From assembly GCF_039539445.1 (NCBI RefSeq), contig NZ_BAABDD010000038.1, positions 1-35,276 of the forward strand: a stretch of DNA of 35,276 nucleotides, in the 5' to 3' direction. The position numbers and the translations under genes are program-made. Of the stretch, positions 15,125-22,778 are shown piece after piece; within the stretch, counting starts at the first letter, position 1, and the number at the start of each line of letters is the position of its first letter. This DNA is from Salinactinospora qingdaonensis. GTDB taxonomy: Bacteria > Actinomycetota > Actinomycetes > Streptosporangiales > Streptosporangiaceae. Below the pieces are notes generated by a model. That model searched no databases. It saw nothing but the letters and a program-made list of their open reading frames with translations, and had not been told where the DNA came from.

Positions 15125-15982
15125 ATGCCCGCCCTTCCCCCCGAATCCACCGTTCACGACCTCGCCCCCCTCACTGCCGCCGCGCGCGCCGGCCACCTGG
15201 GGCCCGACCCCGCTTCGCTGCCCGTCAGTGTCGGGTTCCTCACCCAGCAAGGCGCCCGTCACGCCCACCGCGGGCGCGGCTACCGCAACCACGTCCTGAG
15301 TCTGCGGGTGGCCGAGGCGGTCGGCTCGTGCGCTGTAGAGCCCGGCGAGGTCGACGACGGTGTCGCCCTCGACTGTGTGGGCCGCTGTGTCGCGGAGCTG
15401 TTGGAGCACCCCGCGGCTGCCGTGCGGGTGGCTGTGCTGGATGCCTACCTGATGCACGCCCGCCCCCACGCCACGGCGGCCGAGGCGGTCACCATCCCCG
15501 CCGGGACCTCGCTGCACAAGTCGCTGCGCCGCGCCGAGCTGGTGGTGGACCTGCTGCCCCTGCCGCCGGGCCGCACCGTACTGGTCGTGGGGGTGGTCAA
15601 CTCGTTACTGCACCATCTGCGTGAGCGCGGCCTGAGCTATGTCGCCTGCGACTACGGTGGCGGGTTCACCGAGTGGGGCGAGCCCATCGTCGACGACGCC
15701 ATGGCCGCCGTCGAGGACTGTGACGCGATCCTGGCCTCAGGGATGACGGTGGGCAACGCGACCTTCTGGCCCCTACTGGCCCACGCTCGCCGCACCGGTC
15801 GCCCGCTCGTCGTCTTCGCCCAAACGGGCAGCGCCATCCTGCCCCATCTGCTGGATAGCGGGCTGACTGCGCTCTCGGCCGAGCCCTACCCCTTCTTCTG
15901 GCTCGACGGCGGCCCTACCACGATCTACCGCTATCGCCGGCCCACCCCGGCCCCGATCCCCGGCGCGGAGGCTCGACTGTGA
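15125..15982 (+). CDS. DUF364-like Rossmann-domain protein (putative heavy-metal chelation family)
   Basis: 285 residues; ATG four bases after the ligase stop. The C-terminal half (about 135-260) has a Rossmann-like pattern: RTVLVVGVVNSLLHHL, a central DAILASGMTVGNATFWPLL strand-turn, and GRPLVVFAQTGSAILPHLL. This matches the layout of DUF4213/DUF364 proteins, annotated in databases as putative heavy-metal chelation on structural grounds only; the catalytic activity is unknown. The N-terminal half would correspond to the enolase-N-like domain of that family. Its stop overlaps the start of the PLP-enzyme gene (GTGA), so it is tightly co-expressed. A role as a biosynthetic enzyme or metal-handling factor in the chelator pathway is inferred from context. 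Confidence 0.7.
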   Translation: MPALPPESTVHDLAPLTAAARAGHLGPDPASLPVSVGFLTQQGARHAHRGRGYRNHVLSLRVAEAVGSCAVEPGEVDDGVALDCVGRCVAELLEHPAAAVRVAVLDAYLMHARPHATAAEAVTIPAGTSLHKSLRRAELVVDLLPLPPGRTVLVVGVVNSLLHHLRERGLSYVACDYGGGFTEWGEPIVDDAMAAVEDCDAILASGMTVGNATFWPLLAHARRTGRPLVVFAQTGSAILPHLLDSGLTALSAEPYPFFWLDGGPTTIYRYRRPTPAPIPGAEARL

Positions 15983-17085
15983 CCACTGCCCTGGCCCACC
16001 CAACGTCTATCGCCGCCGACGGCGCCGCCCCAGAACTGCTGCCACTGCTGGAGAACACCCCGATCGCCCGCGTCACGGCTCCCCTGCCCTACCCCCACCC
16101 CGGCTTCTGGGCCAAGCTGGAATACCTGGGTGCCGGCGGTATGAAGGCGCGGGCCGCGGTGTCGATGTTGTTGGGCGCTCGCCACCGCGGCGAACTGGCG
16201 CCCGGCGCGCCTGTGGTCGAGTCCACCAGCGGCACCCTCGGTATCGGTATGGCCTTCGCGGGCCGGGCGCTGGGGCACCCCATCGTGTTGGTGGTGGACC
16301 GGGAGCTGGAGACGAGCATGCGCTCGCTGCTGCTGGCCTACGGCGCCAGGTTGGAGGTGGTGACCGAGCCGCACCCGGTGGGCGGCTGGCAGCGGGCGCG
16401 GTTGGAACGGGTTCACGAGATCTGCCGCGGGCTGTCCGGCGCGTACTGGCCCAACCAGTACAACAACCCCGACAACCCGGCCGGCTACGCGCCTCTGGCC
16501 CGCGAGCTGGTCGACCAGGTCGGTCACGCCGACATTTTGGTGTGCAGCGTCGGCTCCGGCGGGCACGGTTCGGGCATCGCCCGGCTGCTGCGCTCGCACT
16601 GGCCCGGCCTGCACGTGATCGGCGTCGACACCGTGGGCTCGACGATTTTCGGGTTGGCCCCCCGCCCTCGGCTTATGCGGGGGTTGGGCAGCAGTATTTA
16701 CCCGCGCAACGTCGACTACACCCAGTTCGACGAGGTGCACTGGCTCGGCCCGGCCGAGGCCGTTCACGCCTGCCGCGAGCTGTCGCGGCGCAGCTTCGTC
16801 ACCGGCGGCTGGAGCACCGGTGCGGTGGCGACGGTGGCGGCCTGGGCGGCCCGCATGCGGCCGGGAGCCGAGGTGGTCACCGTGTTTCCCGACGGCCCCC
16901 ACCGGTATCTGGAGTCGATCTTCGACGACGACTACTGTCAGCGCCACGGCCTGCTGTCGGGGGCAGCGAGCAGGCCGGTCGAGGTCGCCTTCGGCGAGGT
17001 TGACGAGGTCGCGGGGTGGGCGCGCTGCCGCACGGTCCGCGACCCGCTGTCGCACACCCGAGCTGAGGCGGGCGATGCGGGATGA
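15979..17085 (+). CDS. Cysteine-synthase-fold PLP enzyme (beta-replacement type)
   Basis: 368 residues, GTG start overlapping the preceding stop. This is a fold-type II PLP enzyme: Lys56 in GAGGMKARAA is the Schiff-base lysine, ESTSGTLGIG (81-90) is the substrate-carboxylate loop (Asn of the usual TSGNTG replaced by Thr), and SVGSGGHGSG is the PLP-phosphate loop. Related enzymes make cysteine or, as SbnA does in staphyloferrin B synthesis, couple O-phosphoserine to an amino group to give N-linked diamino acids. In a zinc-regulated operon with no sulfur-assimilation gene, such a C-N coupling yielding an aminocarboxylate ligand is plausible. No SbnB-type dehydrogenase accompanies it, which argues against simple 2,3-diaminopropionate production. 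The stop overlaps the next ATG (ATGA). Confidence 0.85.
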   Translation: MTTALAHPTSIAADGAAPELLPLLENTPIARVTAPLPYPHPGFWAKLEYLGAGGMKARAAVSMLLGARHRGELAPGAPVVESTSGTLGIGMAFAGRALGHPIVLVVDRELETSMRSLLLAYGARLEVVTEPHPVGGWQRARLERVHEICRGLSGAYWPNQYNNPDNPAGYAPLARELVDQVGHADILVCSVGSGGHGSGIARLLRSHWPGLHVIGVDTVGSTIFGLAPRPRLMRGLGSSIYPRNVDYTQFDEVHWLGPAEAVHACRELSRRSFVTGGWSTGAVATVAAWAARMRPGAEVVTVFPDGPHRYLESIFDDDYCQRHGLLSGAASRPVEVAFGEVDEVAGWARCRTVRDPLSHTRAEAGDAG

Positions 17086-18167
17086 AGCTCGACTGGGAGC
17101 CGACCCGGCTGCATCTTGAGCAGCCGCTGCGGATCTCGCGTTCGGTGATGGCCGAGCGCGACGCGGTGTGGGTATACCTGAGCGACGAGCGCCACACCGG
17201 CTATGGCGAGGTCGTCACCAGCGCCTACTACGGTCTTGACCTCGACCGCATCACCGGGCTGTTGCAGCGGTGCCGCGCGTGGGCGCGCCGCCACACCGAT
17301 CCCCGCGAGCTCGTAGCCGACCTGCCCACGATCACCGCCGACCTCCACACCGCGCCCGGAGTGGCCATGGCCATCGACGCCGCCGCCCACGACCTGCTCG
17401 GCCGGTGTACGGCCACGCCGGTGCACCGGCTGATCGCCGCACCGTATCGCCGCGAGGTGGCCACCGCCCGCACCATCGGAATCACCGCCGCGTCGACCGC
17501 GGCGCGCACCGCGACCGAGCTGACCCAGCAAGGGTTCGAGGTGGTGAAGATCAAGCTCGGCTCCGCCGACTTCGACGACGACCTCGCGCGGGTGCGCGCG
17601 GTGCGGGAGGCGGCGCCACGCGCGCGGCTCTTGCTCGACCCCAACGGGTGCTGGGACGCCCCCCAGGCCGCACGCCACCTGGAGCGTCTGGCGCCGTTGG
17701 GCGTCGAAGCGGTCGAGCAGCCGATCGCGCCGGGCTCGCCCGAATGCCTCGGCTGGCTGAGCCAGCGCTGCGAGCCGCCTGTGATCGCCGACGAGGACGC
17801 GGCCACCCTGGCGGATGTGCAGCGGCTCGCCGGCCGGGTGGCCGGCGTCAACGTCAAGCTCGCCAAGTGCGGCGGGATCGTCGCGGCCCGGGAGGTCATC
17901 GACGCCGCTCGCGCCGTCGGCATGGACATCATGCTGGGGTGCCTGGTCGCTAGCTCGCTGGGGCTGGCGCCCGCGGTGCATCTGAGCGGCTTCGCGCGCT
18001 GGGTCGACCTCGACGGGCACCTGCTGCTGGCCGCCGACCCCTGGACCGGGATCGGCGGCCACTACGGCCGGATCGAGGTTCCCGACCGTCCCGGGCTCGG
18101 CGTCACCCGGGTGGCCGAGACCCCCCCGCCTGCTGAAGATCGCTGTAGGACTCGGCACCGTGGTTGA
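17082..18167 (+). CDS. Enolase-superfamily dipeptide/amino-acid epimerase
   Basis: 361 residues, ATG overlapping the preceding stop. It belongs to the muconate-lactonizing/dipeptide-epimerase group of the enolase superfamily. The KxK motif (Lys156, Lys158 in VVKIKLG) gives one acid/base lysine; Asp186 (LLLDPN), Glu212 (VEQP) and Asp237 (ADED) are the Mg2+ ligands; Lys259 or Lys262 in VNVKLAKCGG is the opposite-face lysine. Two-lysine members epimerise alpha-carbons, classically in L-Ala-D/L-Glu. Here it could set stereochemistry of a peptide-like metallophore made by the ATP-grasp ligase and PLP enzyme (inference). The C-terminal 20 residues are Arg/Pro-rich and may be uncertain. A repeat element begins 23 bases after the stop. 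Confidence 0.87.
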   Translation: MKLDWEPTRLHLEQPLRISRSVMAERDAVWVYLSDERHTGYGEVVTSAYYGLDLDRITGLLQRCRAWARRHTDPRELVADLPTITADLHTAPGVAMAIDAAAHDLLGRCTATPVHRLIAAPYRREVATARTIGITAASTAARTATELTQQGFEVVKIKLGSADFDDDLARVRAVREAAPRARLLLDPNGCWDAPQAARHLERLAPLGVEAVEQPIAPGSPECLGWLSQRCEPPVIADEDAATLADVQRLAGRVAGVNVKLAKCGGIVAAREVIDAARAVGMDIMLGCLVASSLGLAPAVHLSGFARWVDLDGHLLLAADPWTGIGGHYGRIEVPDRPGLGVTRVAETPPPAEDRCRTRHRG

Positions 18168-18743
18168 TCTCGCCTGGCTGGTCTGTCGTCGCTCGTACCT
18201 CGATCGCTTCGCGATCTCGGCAGCCTGGGGGCTGGGGCTGGTGGGGGTGAAGCCGTGCAGGCGGCGATCGAGCCGGGGCGTTGCGGCACAGTGGCGCCTT
18301 CACCCCGTCCTTCGACCGGCCGTTACGTTCTTCGTGATCCCCACGAGGGCCGCCGGCCTTTCCGGGCTCGACATGACCTGAGCCCACACCGGTGTGACCG
18401 CCCAACCTTGGCCCCTTTGGGGAGCGAGCCTTGGGGCTGCTACGCGAGCGACGTGAGGGAGGTACGAGCGACAGGCGAGCTGTCACGCTTTCCCCGCTAG
18501 GGGACTGTCCCCCTTTGGCTGCCGCCCTCTTTCGGGACCGCCACCGTTTCGGGCGCCACAGTGAAGCTATCGAGATCGCGCAACGATCGAGGCATGAGCG
18601 GCGGGCGAACCCTCCACCGCCGCTCGGCCGCAACGGGCGCCGCCGTCTGGAGCCCGCTCACCATCGGACTCAACCTCACTCGACGGAACACACCCGAAAC
18701 ACACAACGCCCCCTTCACGATCACGCTCCTCGGAGGTCGACCC
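18168..18743. other. Non-coding gap with inverted-repeat element between epimerase and methyltransferase
   Basis: About 576 bases. Most of it (18190-18600) is the first copy of the dispersed paired-repeat element described separately. The last 140 bases lead to the methyltransferase gene and contain its GGAGGT site (18732-18737). Open frames here run through repeat sequence and are not credible genes. The gap means the methyltransferase may have its own promoter or may be joined by read-through. Confidence 0.5.
18190..18600. repeat. Dispersed element copy 1, bounded by 37-bp inverted repeats
   Basis: The left terminal repeat (18190-18226) begins CGCTCGTACC, contains the small hairpin GATCGC-TTC-GCGATC and ends GGCAGCCT. 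The right repeat (18564-18600) is the same sequence inverted, with more mismatches than in the other copies (CTATCGAGATCGCGCAACG). The interior (about 337 bases) has no recognisable gene. The same inverted pair recurs at 28612-29092 and 33478-33763, each time in a gap after a gene. Confidence 0.75.
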
Positions 18744-19568
18744 GTGACACCCCCCTCCACTGCCCGCGCCGGCGGCGCCGACACCGCGAACCTGCTGACC
18801 GACAACCCGGAGCTCTACGAGCGCCAGTTTCCCGACCCCGAGCACCGGGCCGCCCGCTTCGTGGCCGACCTCGTCGAGCGTTTCGGGGACGGCCCGCGCG
18901 TCTACGACATCCTCGACGTCGGCTGCGGCACCGGCCGCGACCTGGGGCGGCTGGTGGCGTTGGGGCACCGTGGCACGGGTGTCGACATCTCCGCCGCAAT
19001 GGTCGACCACGCTCGCCGGCACTGGCCCGCCGCCCGGTTCCACCAGTCGGACATGCGCTCCTTCGCGCTCGATCACACCTTCGACGTGCTGATCTGTCTC
19101 GACAGTGCGCTGCTGTACTGCCACGACAATGCCGACCTGCTGGCGTTCCTCGCCCGCTGCCGGCGCCACCTGGTGCCCGGCGGGCTGCTGATCGCCGAGA
19201 TGCGCAACGGTGCCTTCTTCCTGGGCAACACCGAGCTGCTGGATGCGACCACGACGCGCGACATCACCTGGCGCGGGGTGCGCTACACCTCCCACACCCG
19301 GCTGTGGATCGACCATGCCGCCCAGTTACTGCGTCGGCGCCGGTCCTGGCAGTGGGAGGGCGGTGCGGCCCCGTTGGAGCAGCACTCGGCGTGGCGGCTG
19401 CTCTTCCCGCAGGAGTTGCGCCATTACCTCTCCTCCAGCGGTTTCGAGGTGCTGGCGCTGTTCGACGAGCCGGGGCCGCGCACCGATACGCCATGGTGCT
19501 TTGAAGCTGAGCTGTCGTCGCGGCTGTCGGGGGACCGGCTGCACGTGGTCGCCCGCAGGCTCGGATAG
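18744..19568 (+). CDS. Class I SAM-dependent methyltransferase
   Basis: 274 residues; GTG 18744 with GGAGGT at 18732-18737. Motif I DVGCGTGRDLGRL (near residue 58), GVDISAAMVDHAR (motif II) and FDVLICLDSALLY (motif IV) define a small-molecule methyltransferase of the Methyltransf_25/11 type; the C-terminal beta strands (FEVLALFDEPG) complete the fold. The substrate cannot be told. Its position between two Zur-controlled units, in the same direction as the ligase/PLP/epimerase genes, suggests it N- or O-methylates the chelator. It is separated from them by a repeat element, so operon membership is unproved. Confidence 0.85.
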   Translation: MTPPSTARAGGADTANLLTDNPELYERQFPDPEHRAARFVADLVERFGDGPRVYDILDVGCGTGRDLGRLVALGHRGTGVDISAAMVDHARRHWPAARFHQSDMRSFALDHTFDVLICLDSALLYCHDNADLLAFLARCRRHLVPGGLLIAEMRNGAFFLGNTELLDATTTRDITWRGVRYTSHTRLWIDHAAQLLRRRRSWQWEGGAAPLEQHSAWRLLFPQELRHYLSSSGFEVLALFDEPGPRTDTPWCFEAELSSRLSGDRLHVVARRLG

Positions 19569-20212
19569 CCGATTGTTGCGCTGGTTGGTCCGCTCGCGGC
19601 GGTGAACAGGCTCCGCGTCGTCGCTGCCGTCCCACGCTGAACTGCGCTGCCATGGGAAACCATTCCGGACGTTGACCGCACGTACCGCAAGAGCTGATGT
19701 GCAACGGGAAAGTGGGTGATGGTGTCACCCATTGCTCGAATGACAGACGCGGAAGCTGACGCGCGGCAGTGGAGGGGGTGAGGGCGCGCCGGGGAGTGGT
19801 TTTGCTTCCCAGAACGCGGTTGGAGACGCACAGCAGCGAGGACGGCCGGTGGGGGAGAGGGCAGCGGACGCTCCCGCCCGTCGGCAGGCCGGTTATGCTC
19901 TGCGGCTGCCTCCCCTGGGGGAGACAGCCGCACAACCGAACAAAAGTCGCAGATCCGCCGGCTCACGCTCTCCAGCGGCACCGATACCGGCCACTCCCGC
20001 CTTCGCGGCGGTGGGGTCCACAAGCACGCCACCGAGTGGGCTGGTATGCGGCGGCGGGCGAGAGCGCTCGCTCGTGCTCGTGGCTCGTGCCCCGTCGGGC
20101 CGGGGCGCCCGGGCCGGGCAGCGGCCAGCCCGGACACCCCGCCGGGCAGTGTTGGACGGCGCGGGGACGCAAAGGACGTGCCGCCCGTGCCACCTGCCGG
20201 GGCAGCCCGTTC
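19569..20212. other. Convergent intergenic region between methyltransferase and zinc-binding lipoprotein genes
   Basis: About 644 bases without a credible gene; the open frames have unconserved Arg/Pro-rich translations. The one clear structure is a strong hairpin at 19901-19932. Composition is slightly less GC-biased at 19620-19760. It may hold remnants of a lost gene, but I recognise none. Confidence 0.5.
19901..19932. terminator. Strong hairpin between convergent genes
   Basis: TGCGGCTG, one mismatch, then CTCCCC pair with GGGGAG and CAGCCGCA around a two-base centre (15-base arms). It lies about 330 bases after the methyltransferase stop and 280 bases after the zinc lipoprotein stop, so it could end both transcripts. 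There is no T-tract. Confidence 0.45.
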
Positions 20213-21295
20213 TCATTGGCAGTCGAGAGCACCCGACAGGGCGTCGAGGTTGGCGCGCTGCACGCTGAGGTAGTCCTCGCCGTCTTCCCGCTGCTGTTCG
20301 GTGAGACCGGCCAGTGGGTCGAGAACGTCGGTTTCGACGCCGGCCTCGTTCGCCAGCACCTCAGCCACCTTGGGGCTGGTCAGGGCCTCGGTGAAGATCG
20401 TGTCGATGTCGTGCTCGCGCACGATTTCGGTGACCTCGGCTAGGCGGGCGGGGGAGGGTTCGGTGTCGGGCTTGAGGCCGCTGATCCCCAGTTGACGCAG
20501 GTCGTAGCGGTCGGCCAGGTAGCGGAAGGACGTGTGGTTGGTCACGAACAGATCCTGCTGGCATTGGCTGAGGGTCTCGGAGAATTCCGTGTCGAGTTCG
20601 TTGAGCTGTTGCTCCACTTCGGCGGCACGGTCGGCGTAGGCGCTGGCGCGGTCGGGGTCGATCTCGCCCAGCCGCTCGCCTAGGGCACCGGCGATGGTGG
20701 CCATACGCACCGGGTCGTTCCAGACGTGGGGGTCGTCGGCGCCGTGGGCGTGGCCCTCTTCACTCTCGTGGGCGTGGTCTTCTTCGGTTGCGTGGGTTTC
20801 TTCGCCCTCGTGGGCGTGGCCCTCTTCACTCTCGTGGTTCTGGCCTTCTTCGCTTTCGTGGGCGTGGTCGCCTTCGTCGGCGTGCTCCTCCTCGTGGACG
20901 TGTTGGTCGCTTTCGCTGAACGGCAGCAGTTCGACCAGGGTGAGCGCGTCAAGGGCGTTGTCGCCGCCCGCCTGGCTCACCGCGTCGTCCATGGAGGGTT
21001 GCAGGGTCGAGATGTAGAAGTTCAGGTCGGCCTCTGAGACGGCGCCGATCTGGCGAGGGGACAGTTCGGTGTCGTGGGGCTCGGCGCCGATTTCGACGAC
21101 GTTGGTCACGGTGACCGCGTCGCCGCCGATGCGCTCGGCCAGCCACTGCATCGGGTAGATGTTCGTGATGATCTCAAGCTGTTCGCCCTCCGAGTCGGAG
21201 GTGGTGTCGCCGCCTCCACAGGCGGCGGTGCCGGCCAGGAGCAGCGTCACAGCCGCGGCGGAGACCGGCGAACGGGCATATTTCAACGTGCGCAT
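20213..21295 (-). CDS. znuA: Zinc ABC-transporter substrate-binding lipoprotein (ZnuA/AdcA type)
   Basis: 360 residues; ATG 21295. A lipoprotein signal ends in GTAAC (Cys26 lipidated). The cluster A-I fold follows: His74 in EPHDTELSP and His190 in DPHVWNDP are zinc ligands, with a further His in VTNHTSFRYLADRYDL and Glu in IFTEALTSP. Between 132 and 190 a loop rich in His (14), Glu and Asp is built from repeated HAHESEEG-like units; such loops collect zinc in high-affinity ZnuA proteins. It captures zinc outside the membrane. The usual znuC/znuB partners are not adjacent, so it must use a transporter encoded elsewhere. A Zur box overlaps its probable promoter. Confidence 0.92.
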   Translation of the reverse strand: MRTLKYARSPVSAAAVTLLLAGTAACGGGDTTSDSEGEQLEIITNIYPMQWLAERIGGDAVTVTNVVEIGAEPHDTELSPRQIGAVSEADLNFYISTLQPSMDDAVSQAGGDNALDALTLVELLPFSESDQHVHEEEHADEGDHAHESEEGQNHESEEGHAHEGEETHATEEDHAHESEEGHAHGADDPHVWNDPVRMATIAGALGERLGEIDPDRASAYADRAAEVEQQLNELDTEFSETLSQCQQDLFVTNHTSFRYLADRYDLRQLGISGLKPDTEPSPARLAEVTEIVREHDIDTIFTEALTSPKVAEVLANEAGVETDVLDPLAGLTEQQREDGEDYLSVQRANLDALSGALDCQ

Positions 21296-21315
21296 GACAC
21301 CATTTGCATATAAAT

Positions 21316-21334
21316 GAAAACCGTTGTCAATTTC
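21316..21334. promoter_or_regulatory. Zur box and overlapping promoter for the zinc lipoprotein
   Basis: GAAAACCGTTGTCAATTTC lies 21 bases before the minus-strand start at 21295 and is flanked by T and A, giving the TGAAAA...TTTCA ends usual in actinobacterial Zur sites. On the minus strand it contains TTGACA (21325-21330), a consensus -35 element, so bound Zur would block polymerase. It aligns position by position with the boxes at 13780 and 21399. Confidence 0.8.
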
Positions 21335-21395
21335 ATTACCTTTAGTGCTTGTCTCGCTTCTATGGGTTTCTGGCGGTGTCTGGTGCCGCAGTGGC

Positions 21396-21420
21396 TTCGA
21401 TAATGGTTATCATTATCGAA
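21396..21420. promoter_or_regulatory. Zur box, 25-bp palindrome before the MFS/ABC operon
   Basis: TTCGATAATG, a five-base centre (GTTAT), and CATTATCGAA form perfect 10-bp arms. It is the strongest of the three boxes and lies about 48 bases upstream of the MFS start at 21469. The inner 19 bases (21399-21417) carry the shared Zur-like pattern. With the box at 21316 it shows that both divergent units share zinc control, each through its own operator. Confidence 0.82.
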
Positions 21421-21468
21421 TTGAGGCGTTGCCATCCGGACGTCCGTCCCACCGATCCGTGAGGTTCC

Positions 21469-22764
21469 ATGCGCACATTGCGGTCGTTGTCGGGGTTCTC
21501 CCCGGCAATCCGGCTCCTGCTGGTTAACCAGTTAGGTGTGACCACGGGCTTCTACCTGCTGATCCCCTATCTCGCGGGCTATCTCAGCGGTGACGCCGGC
21601 CTGTCCCTGGCCGTTGTCGGGGTCGTCCTCGGCGCTCGCAACCTCAGCCAGCAGGGCCTGTTCCTCATCGGAGGCACCGCCGCCGACCGGATCGGCCCGC
21701 GCGCGGTCATCATCACCGGCTGCCTGCTGCGCGCCGTGGGGTTCGCGCTGTTCGCCCTGCCCCCCAATCTTGGGGTTCTGCTGGCGGGCTCCCTGCTGAG
21801 CGGGCTGGCCGGCGCCCTGTTCAACCCGGCGGTGCGCGCCTACGTCGCCCACGCCGCCGGCGACCGTCGCGCCGACGCCTTCGCGCTGCTCAACCTCTTC
21901 TCCAGTGTCGGCATGTGTGCCGGTCCGCTGCTGGGCGCCGTCCTGATCGTCGTCGACTTCCGTCTCAGCGCCGCGATCGCCGCGTTGCTGTTCCTGGCGC
22001 TGGCGCTGGCACAGGTGGCGGTGCTGCCGCCCTACCGCGGCGAAGCGGTCCAACCGGGTGTTCTGGCCAACTGGCGCGACGTCTTCACCAACGTGCCTTT
22101 CATGGGGTTCACTCTGGCCACGACCGGCCTATTCGCGCTGCACAACCAGCTTTATCTGCTGTTGCCGGCCGCCGCTACCGAAGTCGCCGGCTCGCAGGCA
22201 GCCACCGCCGCCGTCTTCCTCGCCGCCACCGTCACCACCCTCACCCTGCAAGTACGGGTCACCGCCTGGTGCCAGCGCCGATGGTCGCGTCCCGTCGCGA
22301 TCACCGTGGGACTGGCCGTGCTTGGGTTGGCCTTCCTCCCGCCGATGCTGGTGGGCATCCTCACCGCCGCGGCCGAGTTCGCGCCGCACACGCAGGCGGC
22401 CCTGCGGCTGGGCGCGGTGCTGCTCGCCGCCTGTCTGCTGGCTTTGGGGATCGCCATCGCTCAACCGTTCGTGCTGGAACTCGTCCCCGAGTTCGGCCCG
22501 CCCGCTCTCACCGGCACCTACTTCGGTGTCTTCTACCTGCTCTCGGGCCTGGTCGCCGCCGGCGGTAACGCCGCGATCGGCTGGCTGGGCGACATCGGCG
22601 GGGGCGCTACCACCTGGCTGCCCTGGGCCTGCTGCATGGCGCTAGCCGGCCTGTGCGCCGCCGCCATGGCCGGCCGGCGACGCGGTGTCCCCGCCCGCTC
22701 TCCCGTGGGCGCTACTGCCACCCCCACCCGAACCGGTCCCCACCCCACCCCGTCCCCGAAGTGA
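21469..22764 (+). CDS. MFS exporter, candidate metallophore efflux pump
   Basis: 431 residues; ATG 21469 with GAGG at 21461-21464. Twelve hydrophobic segments can be counted; the loop 2-3 motif GGTAADRIGPR and the GPLLGAVL segment in helix 5 are typical of drug:H+ antiporters of the major facilitator superfamily. Metallophore clusters commonly include such an exporter (CntE for staphylopine, SbnD for staphyloferrin B). First gene of an operon under a perfect Zur palindrome and followed by an ABC importer, it probably secretes the chelator made by the 13855-18167 genes; the substrate is inferred from context. A Thr/Pro-rich C-terminal tail ends the protein. The stop is followed after 14 bases by the binding-protein start. 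Confidence 0.85.
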   Translation: MRTLRSLSGFSPAIRLLLVNQLGVTTGFYLLIPYLAGYLSGDAGLSLAVVGVVLGARNLSQQGLFLIGGTAADRIGPRAVIITGCLLRAVGFALFALPPNLGVLLAGSLLSGLAGALFNPAVRAYVAHAAGDRRADAFALLNLFSSVGMCAGPLLGAVLIVVDFRLSAAIAALLFLALALAQVAVLPPYRGEAVQPGVLANWRDVFTNVPFMGFTLATTGLFALHNQLYLLLPAAATEVAGSQAATAAVFLAATVTTLTLQVRVTAWCQRRWSRPVAITVGLAVLGLAFLPPMLVGILTAAAEFAPHTQAALRLGAVLLAACLLALGIAIAQPFVLELVPEFGPPALTGTYFGVFYLLSGLVAAGGNAAIGWLGDIGGGATTWLPWACCMALAGLCAAAMAGRRRGVPARSPVGATATPTRTGPHPTPSPK

Positions 22765-22778
22765 AGGAGAGAACCATC

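Noticed and set aside
13855..18167. Ligase/PLP operon considered as the EDDS or staphyloferrin B pathway
   Set aside because: The SbnB-type dehydrogenase and the IucA/IucC-type synthetases expected for staphyloferrin B are absent, and an enolase-type epimerase and DUF364 protein are extra; only the PLP-enzyme step looks comparable.
19569..20212. Possible znuB/znuC or a zinc regulator gene next to the zinc lipoprotein
   Set aside because: No permease, ATP-binding or helix-turn-helix motif in any frame; open frames are Arg/Pro-rich and unconserved.
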